Below are positions 1-5,114 of a stretch of 10,725 nt of DNA, in pieces. The notes beneath the pieces were generated by a model. It did not search any database. It saw only the letters and a list, made by a program, of their open reading frames with translations, and was not told the DNA's origin. The position numbers were made by a program, and so were the translations under genes. Location of the stretch: assembly GCA_028275425.1 (NCBI GenBank), contig JAPWUT010000038.1, positions 1 to 10,725 on the forward strand. The letters run 5' to 3'. This DNA is from Anaerolineae bacterium (lineage in GTDB: Bacteria > Chloroflexota > Anaerolineae > SpSt-600). How positions within the stretch are numbered: position 1 is the stretch's first letter; each line of letters starts with the position of its first letter.

Positions 1-21
1 GGTCCCCTGGTTTAACGTAGG

Positions 22-40
22 GGTGTAGCGCCGCTACGCC
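22..40. repeat. Perfect short hairpin near window start
   Basis: An inverted repeat pairs GGTGTAGC (22-29) with GCTACGCC (33-40) across a 3-base loop, giving eight pairs including one T-G. No T-run follows on either strand, so it is not a typical intrinsic terminator. It lies upstream of the cyclase promoter. It could be the 3' end of an upstream transcript or a member of a dispersed palindromic repeat family. The rest of 1-92 shows no gene: reading frames entering from the left all stop within the first 30 bases. Confidence 0.35.
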
Positions 41-92
41 TATACTCGGCTCTGCCAAAGGGGCTGATTTCAAGCGGCATTGAGGTTTGAGG

Positions 93-98
93 TATAAT
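93..98 (+). promoter_or_regulatory. -10 box TATAAT of the cyclase gene
   Basis: A perfect TATAAT lies 20 bases before the cyclase start codon. No good -35 box is seen at 16-18 bases; the best is TTCAAG at 69-74 with an 18-base gap. TTGAGG occurs twice just upstream (80-85 and 87-92), a possible direct-repeat activator site or chance. Transcription would start near 105, leaving almost no leader before the ribosome site AGGAGG (108-113), which sits 4 bases from the ATG. Confidence 0.5.
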
Positions 99-117
99 TG
101 TTAGGCGAGGAGGAAGG

Positions 118-1434
118 ATGGAGATATTGGGGGAATTTTTGAAGGAAATTGAAGGCCTAAGCAGGGAAGTCCGGGAGCTCCGGGAAAAGTTGGAGGAATT
201 GCGGAGCTTGGGGCCTTCAGAATTGAAGAAGAGTTTGGCCGGCCTATCCGAAATCGGCTGGAAAGTCAAAATCTTGGAGGGAACTACTGAGCGTTTGTTG
301 TCATTAGCTCAAGAGCTTAAACCTTCATTCCTTTCCCAGCTTCGCTCCCTTTTGAACATCCTTTACCCTACTCATGAGGCTTCCATCGCTAAGCTCGCAG
401 CAGAGGCGCTCCAGAAAACTTTGGACGCTGAAGCCGTCTACGCCTTTTTCCCAGAAGCAGAGCCTTTAAAGTTCAGGCCAGAGCAGTGGCTTGGGGAAGC
501 AGAGCTGGGAGAGGTCTCGGAGGAGGTGACTAAGGCTCTCAGGGAATTGAAGCCGGCCCTGGTTGCAAAGGGTTTCATAGTGCCCATAAGGAGCCTGAAA
601 GGCCCCAAAGGTTTGCTCTACATCGTGACCGAGAACCGAGGGCGGGAGGATTTGGCTTTCGCCGAAGCAGTGGCTTCCCTCGTCGGAATAGGCATGGAGA
701 TTAGGGAAATGGCCGAGGAATTGGATAAGGCCTTCTACGAGTTGGCCAGGCTCCAGGCCATAAAGGAGCAAGAGGAGTTGGAAAAGGATTACATAAGGGC
801 CCTCTTCAGCCGCTTCGTCTCCCCCCAAGTGGTGGAGAAGCTGGCCTCTGACCCCTCAATATTGAGGCTGGGAGGGGTCAGGCAGGAGATAACCATCCTC
901 TTCGCCGATATCCGAGGGTTCACAGCCCTGAGCGAAAAACTCCCACCGGAAGAGCTGGTGAAAACGTTGAATCAATACCTTTCCGTAGCCGCCGATGCCA
1001 TATTGGAGGAAGAAGGGACACTGGATAAATTCCTTGGGGATGCTGTCATGGCCTTTTTCAATGCCCCCTTCCCTCAAAAAGAGCACGTCCTCAGAGGGGC
1101 CAGAGCGGCCCTTAAGATAAAGAGCCGACTGGAGGAACTTCATTCCCGAAATGCCCTCCCGCTCAAACTGTACTTCGGCATAGGCTTAAACGTGGGGGAA
1201 GCCGTAATCGGGAACATAGGGACATCAATGCAGATGAATTACACCGCAATTGGGGATTGCGTGAACGTGGCCAAACGCTTGCAGGAGATAGCCAAGCCCG
1301 GCCAAATACTCATAAGCTCCGCCGTTTACGAAAGGATAAAGGAGAAGGCTTTTGTCCGTACTTTACCCCCTACTTCAATCCCCGGCAAATCTTCGCGAGA
1401 GCACATCTATGAACTTTTGGGCCTTTTGGAGTGA
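118..1434 (+). CDS. Class IIIb adenylate cyclase with N-terminal coiled coil and GAF-like domain
   Basis: This 438-residue soluble protein is predicted to make cyclic AMP from ATP. Residues 1-70 are charged and helical with heptad character. Residues 85-195 look like a GAF-type sensor, though no cNMP-binding NKFDE signature is visible. A linker helix at 200-242 carries FSRFVSPQVVEKL, typical just before a cyclase domain. The catalytic domain runs from about 255 to 405. Metal-binding aspartates are D264 (ILFADIRGFT) and D308 (KFLGDAV). The adenine-specifying pair is K304 and T376, and N383 and R387 (VNVAKR) are the transition-state residues. The K/T pair marks class IIIb, the group of bicarbonate-responsive cyanobacterial CyaC, and all catalytic residues are present, so activity as a homodimer is expected. 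The ATG is fixed by AGGAGG at 108-113. No cAMP receptor gene lies in the window. The ligand of the sensor region is unknown. Confidence 0.93.
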   Translation: MEILGEFLKEIEGLSREVRELREKLEELRSLGPSELKKSLAGLSEIGWKVKILEGTTERLLSLAQELKPSFLSQLRSLLNILYPTHEASIAKLAAEALQKTLDAEAVYAFFPEAEPLKFRPEQWLGEAELGEVSEEVTKALRELKPALVAKGFIVPIRSLKGPKGLLYIVTENRGREDLAFAEAVASLVGIGMEIREMAEELDKAFYELARLQAIKEQEELEKDYIRALFSRFVSPQVVEKLASDPSILRLGGVRQEITILFADIRGFTALSEKLPPEELVKTLNQYLSVAADAILEEEGTLDKFLGDAVMAFFNAPFPQKEHVLRGARAALKIKSRLEELHSRNALPLKLYFGIGLNVGEAVIGNIGTSMQMNYTAIGDCVNVAKRLQEIAKPGQILISSAVYERIKEKAFVRTLPPTSIPGKSSREHIYELLGLLE

Positions 1435-1437
1435 GGG

Positions 1438-2619
1438 ATGATTTTCAAAACCCGGCCTGAAGATTTCCTGGTGCGGGAAATCCTCAAAATTTCTCCCCAT
1501 CCTTTTGGCCCTTACGCCCTATACCAGGTCACCAAAAGGGGCATTTCCACCCTACAAGCCCACGTTCGGCTGGCTTCAGCCTTGGGAGTTAGGCCATCGG
1601 CTATCGTTTTCCCCGGATTGAAGGATAAGAAGGCTGTGGCGATTCAGTATGCTTCCCTCAAGGGGAAAGGGCCGGAAGAGGTTAGAGGGCCGGGCTTTTC
1701 GGCGAAATTGGCCGGTTTCTTCCACCGCCACCTGAGCCCTTCGGATATCCAGGCCAATGAGTTCACCCTCACCATAAGGCTCATCCCGCAAGGCCTGAGC
1801 TCAGCCTTGGAAAAAGCCCTCTCCGAAGTCCAGCGTAGTGGCCTCCCAAATTACTTTGACCGCCAGCGTTTTATCTCCATAGGCCCTGATGGGCAATCCC
1901 CAGGCAAGAAGATACTCCTGCGCGATGCGGAAGGAGCTCTCAAGGTGTACCTCACAACCACTTTCCCCCTGGACCCGCCATCGCATCGGGCCTTTAAGGA
2001 GAAGGCTAAAACGTTATGGGGCCAGTGGGAGCTGCTCCTCAAAGAAGCCCCTTCCCCTTCCAACTACCGCAGCGTCCTCACTTACCTCAAGGACCATCCC
2101 ACAAATTTCCGAAAGGCTTTGAATTTGGTAACCCCCAGGGTTTTAACCCTTTTCCTCTCCTCCTACCAGAGCTGGCTCTGGAACAAGCTGGCCGGTAGGT
2201 TCTTGAGGAAGAGGCTTGAGGGCCAAGGGGTGCCGTTTTCTCTGCTGGAAATTGCGGGGGAGAAGTTACCCTTTTACGCCTCCCTCCCCGAAGGGCTGAA
2301 AGAAGAGCTTGCGGACAAGACTTTGCCCTTCTTCCACCACAGGGCAGCTTTTGAAGAGCCCGAGCTTCTGGGCCTGGCTCAAGAAATCCTGAGGGAAGAA
2401 GGGCTTGAGCTCCGCGATTTCAAAGCACGTATCTTAAGCAAAGCTTACCTGAGCCGGGGGGAAAGGAAGCTCCTCCTCTTTCCTTCCCTCTCCGCTTACT
2501 CCATCGGGGATGATGAACTACATCCAGGCTTTCTCAAGCTGGAGCTTAAAATGCTCCTTCCGCCTGGCTCCTATGCCACCCTGGTGGTTAAAGCTATAGC
2601 CCTCAAAGTGCTGGACTAA
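1438..2619 (+). CDS. truD: tRNA pseudouridine(13) synthase TruD
   Basis: This 393-residue enzyme isomerises uridine 13 of tRNA (tRNA-Glu in E. coli) to pseudouridine in the cytoplasm. The family motif GLKDKKAVAIQ spans residues 60-70 with catalytic Asp D63. NYFDRQRF at 138-145 is the second signature; many bacterial relatives have NYFG at this point, so the Asp is a variant. YQSWLWN (243-249) and the C-terminal LPPGSYATLVVKAI (374-387) complete the family pattern. The TRUD insertion domain lies roughly between 145 and 300. The ATG is three bases after the cyclase stop, with GGAG (1428-1431) inside the end of the cyclase gene, so the two are probably co-transcribed and translationally coupled. 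No functional link to cAMP is implied. The stop overlaps that of apt on the opposite strand. Confidence 0.95.
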   Translation: MIFKTRPEDFLVREILKISPHPFGPYALYQVTKRGISTLQAHVRLASALGVRPSAIVFPGLKDKKAVAIQYASLKGKGPEEVRGPGFSAKLAGFFHRHLSPSDIQANEFTLTIRLIPQGLSSALEKALSEVQRSGLPNYFDRQRFISIGPDGQSPGKKILLRDAEGALKVYLTTTFPLDPPSHRAFKEKAKTLWGQWELLLKEAPSPSNYRSVLTYLKDHPTNFRKALNLVTPRVLTLFLSSYQSWLWNKLAGRFLRKRLEGQGVPFSLLEIAGEKLPFYASLPEGLKEELADKTLPFFHHRAAFEEPELLGLAQEILREEGLELRDFKARILSKAYLSRGERKLLLFPSLSAYSIGDDELHPGFLKLELKMLLPPGSYATLVVKAIALKVLD

Positions 2620-3128
2620 TACTGGATTAGGGCATGGATTGGGTATTTAGCGAGCTTTTCCCTGCCTTTAAGGTAAGTGAGGTCAATGAGGAGGGCGATT
2701 CCGGCCACCTCTCCGCCGAGCTTCTCTACAAGCTTGGCCGTCGCTTCCAGCGTCCCTCCCGTGGCTAAGACGTCGTCAAAGAGGAGGACCTTTTGTCCAG
2801 GTTTTATAGCGTCTTTGTGGATTTCCACCGCATCCGTTCCGTATTCCAGGGCATATTCTTGCCGGACTGTCTCGGCGGGGAGCTTGCCGGGCTTCCTGGC
2901 CGGGACGAATCCCGCACCGAGCTTGTAGGCCAAGGCCCCACCGAAGATGAAGCCGCGGGCCTCTACGCTCACCACCAGGTCTATACCTTTGCCCATGAAT
3001 GGTTCGGCCAGGCGGTCAACTGCTTCGCGGAAGGCTTCGGGGACTTTGAGCAGCGTAGTTATGTCCCTGAAGATTACCCCAGGCTTGGGCCAATCCGGAA
3101 TATCCCGAATGAACTGGGCAAGGTCCAT
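2616..3128 (-). CDS. apt: Adenine phosphoribosyltransferase
   Basis: This is a 170-residue purine salvage enzyme that joins adenine and PRPP to form AMP and pyrophosphate. The length is normal for the family. Visible motifs are the N-terminal IRDIPDWPKPGVIFRDI (7-23), EARGF (56-60), RKPGKLP (78-84) and the PRPP-binding loop VLLFDDVLATGGT (114-126) with D118 and D119. The start is supported by AGGAGG (3140-3135 on the minus strand) with a 6-base spacer to ATG at 3128. It is convergent with truD: the sequence CTAA at 2616-2619 provides TAA for truD and TAG for apt. It is divergent from the lipoprotein gene across only 58 bases, which must hold both start regions. It presumably acts alone as a housekeeping gene. 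Confidence 0.96.
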   Translation of the reverse strand: MDLAQFIRDIPDWPKPGVIFRDITTLLKVPEAFREAVDRLAEPFMGKGIDLVVSVEARGFIFGGALAYKLGAGFVPARKPGKLPAETVRQEYALEYGTDAVEIHKDAIKPGQKVLLFDDVLATGGTLEATAKLVEKLGGEVAGIALLIDLTYLKGREKLAKYPIHALIQY

Positions 3129-3172
3129 CTCCCCCCTCCTCGGTAAGTTTTGAAGACAAGACCAATTTTAAC

Positions 3173-3180
3173 AAAGGAGG
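3173..3180 (+). promoter_or_regulatory. Ribosome binding site fixing a TTG start
   Basis: AAAGGAGG ends 6 bases before TTG at 3187. Starting here gives a complete signal peptide with positive charges before the hydrophobic stretch, so the TTG is well supported. The 58-base divergent region 3129-3186 has no convincing -35/-10 pair on either strand by eye; TTGAAG at 3150-3155 is an isolated -35-like hexamer. Confidence 0.75.
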
Positions 3181-3186
3181 GAGAAA

Positions 3187-4398
3187 TTGGCAACTAAATC
3201 CACCGGCAAAGCCTTGCTCTTAGCGCTAATCCTGGCTCTGGCTGCAGGGTGCACTTTGCATAGGGCCCCAGCCTCCCTGCCTACACCAACTCCCCCACCA
3301 ACCCCTACTCCATCCCCTACCCCTCATCCTCGCCTACCGCAGGAGATAACCCTAACCGTTTGGCTTCCCGATGAGCTCTTCCTTGAGGGAAGGCCTGGGA
3401 AAGAGGAGTTAGAGGCAGAAATCAAAGCTTTTGAGCTGACCCACCCTCAAGTTAAGGTCAAAGTTTACACTAAGAAAACCAGGGGCAAAGGGGGAATATT
3501 GCACCTTCTCCTCTCCGCCCGCGAGGTAGCTCCCTCAGTCCTGCCTGACCTTGTGGTAATGGATGTGGTTGAGGCTGCCGGGATTGAGGGAAGCCTGTTC
3601 CAGCCTTTGGACCTAATCCCTAAAGATCTCTTCCCATTTGCCACGGGCCCAAGGGCTATTCAGATTGCGGCCAACCTTGACCACTTGGTCTACAATACGG
3701 GGATAATCACTTCTCCTCCTTCAAGCTTCTGGGGGATTTTGGATAGCGGTGGGGAAGTGCTCCTCTTCCCTTCAGGGGAGACGATAGCTGCCCAATACCT
3801 TGCCTTAGGCGGAAGCTTCGCGGACGAGCAAGGGGTGCCGGTCTTGAGTGAAGAGGCATTGGCGAAGGCCTTAAAGCTATGGGATGAGGGGCTGAAGAAA
3901 GGGGCGATTTCCCCTCTATCGCTTGAAGTAAAGGACCAAGGGGAAGTCTGGAGGCTATATATTTCGGGGAAGGTGGCAATGGCTGGGGTGAGGGCTTCCA
4001 ATTTCCTGGCTTCAAGGGTAAAACTTCGCCAGACTGCTTTTGCTCCCTTGCCCTCTGCGGCTCCGATAGCGTGGGGGTGGGTAGTGGGGGTTATAACCCA
4101 GGAGCCGAGCAAGAAAGGAGCGGCCGAGGAGCTGATAAATCACCTCCTTTCCCCTGAGCACAACCGGCACTGGGCTCTAACTGCGAACCTGTTACCTGTG
4201 CACCGCGAAGCTTACATTGGTGGAGAGGACCCTTACCTTCTCTTCCTGGCCGGTCTTCTGGAATCGGCCGAGCCTGCCCCTTCCTCGGCGCTGCTCAAAG
4301 TTTTGGAAGAAGCCCTCCGGAGCGTTTTAGAAGGCAAAGCCACACCCGAAGAAGCAGCCCGCCAAGCAACCGAAAGCCTCCTCTCACATAGGCCATAG
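3187..4398 (+). CDS. Extracellular solute-binding lipoprotein (ABC transporter family 1-like)
   Basis: This 403-residue protein is likely the substrate-capturing subunit of an ABC importer, anchored outside the cytoplasmic membrane. Residues 1-21 form a lipoprotein signal (K4 and K8, then a hydrophobic core) ending in LAAGC with the lipidated Cys C22. A Pro/Thr-rich linker follows (about 27-51). The mature fold begins at EITLTVWLPDEL. IKAFELTHPQVKVKVYT (79-95), PDLVVMD (120-126), LVYN (167-170) and ISGKVAMAGVRASNF in the C-terminal half match sugar-type binding proteins, and NLLPVHREAY near residue 340 is also typical. It starts with TTG. No permease or ATPase gene is adjacent, so the substrate cannot be inferred. 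The stop codon lies at the very edge of the downstream repeat cluster, so the present C-terminus may have been shaped by repeat invasion. Confidence 0.85.
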   Translation: MATKSTGKALLLALILALAAGCTLHRAPASLPTPTPPPTPTPSPTPHPRLPQEITLTVWLPDELFLEGRPGKEELEAEIKAFELTHPQVKVKVYTKKTRGKGGILHLLLSAREVAPSVLPDLVVMDVVEAAGIEGSLFQPLDLIPKDLFPFATGPRAIQIAANLDHLVYNTGIITSPPSSFWGILDSGGEVLLFPSGETIAAQYLALGGSFADEQGVPVLSEEALAKALKLWDEGLKKGAISPLSLEVKDQGEVWRLYISGKVAMAGVRASNFLASRVKLRQTAFAPLPSAAPIAWGWVVGVITQEPSKKGAAEELINHLLSPEHNRHWALTANLLPVHREAYIGGEDPYLLFLAGLLESAEPAPSSALLKVLEEALRSVLEGKATPEEAARQATESLLSHRP

Positions 4399-4427
4399 GG
4401 CCCCAATAGCCAACGAGGGCGGGCAAA
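4398..4427. repeat. Spacer copy S0, shortened, overlapping the lipoprotein stop codon
   Basis: GGGCCCCAATA (4398-4408) corresponds to GGGACCCAATA in S1 (4535-4545) and S4 (4942-4952) and to GGGGCCCAATA in S3 (4795-4805). It is followed by GCC, a gap of about 16 bases relative to the other copies, then CGAGGGCGGGCAAA (4414-4427). Its first base is the last base of the TAG stop. The surrounding 4391-4411 is also an imperfect palindrome (8 of 10 positions pair). Confidence 0.6.
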
Positions 4428-4428
4428 C

Positions 4429-4486
4429 GGGGGTCCAGGGGGCACAAGCCCCCTGGCGGGGGGTTGTGGGGGGTGTCCCCCCACAA
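4429..4486. repeat. Hairpin core H1 (two perfect stems)
   Basis: The first stem pairs CCAGGGGGC (4435-4443) with GCCCCCTGG (4448-4456) around loop ACAA. The second stem is 10 perfect pairs, TTGTGGGGGG (4464-4473) with CCCCCCACAA (4477-4486), around loop TGT. This is the most complete core in the cluster. No T-tract follows, so termination would have to be factor-assisted or absent. Confidence 0.85.
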
Positions 4487-4580
4487 ATTCAAAAGAGGGA
4501 GAGAGTCGCCCGCATTAGCAACCCCGCCACGAGTGGGACCCAATACGCCGGCGAACCCTTAGCTTGCGAGGGTGGGCAAA
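4487..4580. repeat. Conserved spacer copy S1
   Basis: The spacer shares AAAAGAGGG at its start, then CACGAGTGGGACCCAATA and GGCGAACCCT, and the anchor GCTTGCGAGGGTGGGCAAA (4562-4580). Within it ACCCT and AGGGT can pair across the 9 bases TAGCTTGCG. Confidence 0.8.
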
Positions 4581-4581
4581 C

Positions 4582-4629
4582 GGGGGTCCAGGGGGCACAA
4601 GCCCCCTGGCAGGGGGTCTGGGGGGTGTC
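4582..4629. repeat. Hairpin core H2, second stem truncated
   Basis: The first stem is intact: CCAGGGGGC (4588-4596) with GCCCCCTGG (4601-4609), loop ACAA, identical to H1. The second stem has its G arm, but the C arm stops after CCC at 4631, where an unrelated sequence begins. The spacer expected next is missing. Confidence 0.8.
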
Positions 4630-4687
4630 CCGTTCACGCCGACTGAAGTCAGCCTCTTTGAAAAAGGTCGGCCTTCGCCGACCTTAA
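4630..4687. repeat. Foreign insert with its own hairpins inside the repeat cluster
   Basis: This 55-60 base segment matches neither core nor spacer. It has an imperfect stem GCCGACT/AGTCAGC (4638-4644 with 4647-4653, one mismatch) and a perfect 9-pair stem AAGGTCGGC (4664-4672) with GCCGACCTT (4677-4685), loop CTTC. It may be a copy of a second dispersed repeat family that replaced spacer S2. The A-run at 4661-4665 would act as a T-run on the minus strand, so this hairpin could also resemble a minus-strand terminator. Confidence 0.55.
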
Positions 4688-4742
4688 TGCGGGGGTGGAG
4701 GGGGCGGAGCCCCATCCCAGGGGGTGTGGGGGATGTGCCCCC
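4688..4742. repeat. Hairpin core H3, divergent
   Basis: The first stem is altered: GGGGC (4701-4705) pairs with GCCCC (4709-4713), loop GGA. The second stem is GGGGG (4728-4732) with CCCCC (4738-4742), with loop ATGTG. The same ATGTG variant occurs in H5, while H1 and H4 have six G/C pairs around TGT. Confidence 0.7.
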
Positions 4743-4840
4743 AAGAACCTTAAAAGAGGGGCGAGTTGCCCACATTAGCAAACCCGACACGAGTGGGGCC
4801 CAATACGCTGGCGAACCCTGAGCTTGCGAGGGTGGGCAAA
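4743..4840. repeat. Conserved spacer copy S3
   Basis: This is the same module as S1. It is bounded by a perfect inverted repeat, TTGCCCAC (4766-4773) and GTGGGCAA (4832-4839), enclosing 58 bases. The corresponding left arms in S1 (TCGCCCGC) and S4 (TAGCCCAC) are imperfect. ACCCT (4815-4819) and AGGGT (4829-4833) form an alternative inner stem that competes with the outer one for two bases. Confidence 0.75.
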
Positions 4841-4892
4841 GGGGGTCCAGGGGGCGCAAGCCCCCGGCGGGGGTCTGGGGGGTGTCCCCCCA
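4841..4892. repeat. Hairpin core H4
   Basis: First stem GGGGGC (4850-4855) with GCCCCC (4860-4865), loop GCAA of the GNRA type. One T is missing compared with H1, leaving a bulged A before the outer CC/GG pairs. Second stem TGGGGGG (4876-4882) with CCCCCCA (4886-4892), loop TGT. Confidence 0.8.
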
Positions 4893-4987
4893 AAACCAAA
4901 AGAGGGGGCAAGTAGCCCACTCTGGAAACCACGCCACGAGTGGGACCCAATACGCCGGCGAACCCTGAGCTTGCGATGGTGGGCAAA
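4893..4987. repeat. Conserved spacer copy S4
   Basis: The same module as S1 and S3, with AAAAGAGGG at its start and GGGACCCAATA at 4942-4952. The anchor differs by one base (GCTTGCGATGGTGGGCAAA at 4969-4987), which weakens the inner ACCCT/AGGGT stem. Confidence 0.8.
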
Positions 4988-5040
4988 GGGGGTCCAGGGG
5001 GCACAAGCCCCCTGGCAGGGGGTCTGGGGGATGTGCCCCC
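4988..5040. repeat. Hairpin core H5, last copy of the cluster
   Basis: First stem CCAGGGGGC (4994-5002) with GCCCCCTGG (5007-5015), loop ACAA, as in H1 and H2. Second stem GGGGG (5026-5030) with CCCCC (5036-5040), loop ATGTG, as in H3. Unique sequence with the next gene's promoter begins within about 20 bases. Confidence 0.8.
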
Positions 5041-5056
5041 AAGTCCCCCATGCTCA

Positions 5057-5085
5057 TTGCGCAATTTCGCAACCTGTTTTATCAT
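5057..5085 (+). promoter_or_regulatory. Candidate promoter with palindromic operator for the five-gene train
   Basis: A -35-like TTGCGC (5057-5062) and a -10 TATCAT (5080-5085, 5 of 6 consensus) are separated by exactly 17 bases. Transcription would start near 5092, giving a leader of about 23 bases with GAGGAG (5101-5106) before the ATG at 5115. An inverted repeat TTGCG-N6-CGCAA (5057-5061 and 5068-5072) covers the -35 box, a geometry typical of a repressor operator. Bound protein is not known; the winged-helix protein encoded next is the obvious suspect. Confidence 0.5.
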
Positions 5086-5114
5086 TTCTACAAACACCCT
5101 GAGGAGAAAAGGCT

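Larger units (their letters stand above)
4398..5040. repeat. Composite intergenic repeat cluster with hairpin cores and conserved spacers
   Basis: This region fills most of the 716 bases between the lipoprotein gene and the next gene. G-rich hairpin cores (H) alternate with a conserved spacer (S) in the order S0(partial)-H1-S1-H2(truncated)-insert-H3-S3-H4-S4-H5. The anchor GGGCAAA recurs at 4421-4427, 4574-4580, 4834-4840 and 4981-4987, giving distances of 153, 260 and 147; the long interval contains the insert and an extra core. Reading frames here are proline/glycine-rich by-products of the repeats with no plausible ribosome sites. It could be a clustered REP-like element, a minisatellite or a remnant of non-autonomous mobile DNA. 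No transposase is nearby. Confidence 0.85.

Noticed and set aside
22..40. Intrinsic terminator of an upstream gene
   Set aside because: There is no T-run after the stem on either strand, and no upstream gene is visible to assign it to.
4464..4486. Intrinsic terminator for the lipoprotein gene at the perfect 10-pair stem of H1
   Set aside because: The stem is strong but is followed by ATTCAAAAGAG with no T-tract, so it does not meet the usual pattern; kept only as a repeat hairpin.
4411..5040. CRISPR array
   Set aside because: Units are 147-260 bases apart, the 'spacers' are conserved copies of one another, and no cas gene is present.
4515..5072. Long minus-strand frame (185 residues) with repeated PPARGLVPPGPP-like peptides
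   Set aside because: It is a product of the GC-rich repeats; two of the repeat distances happen to be multiples of three, but there is no good ribosome site and the frame breaks with the 260-base interval.
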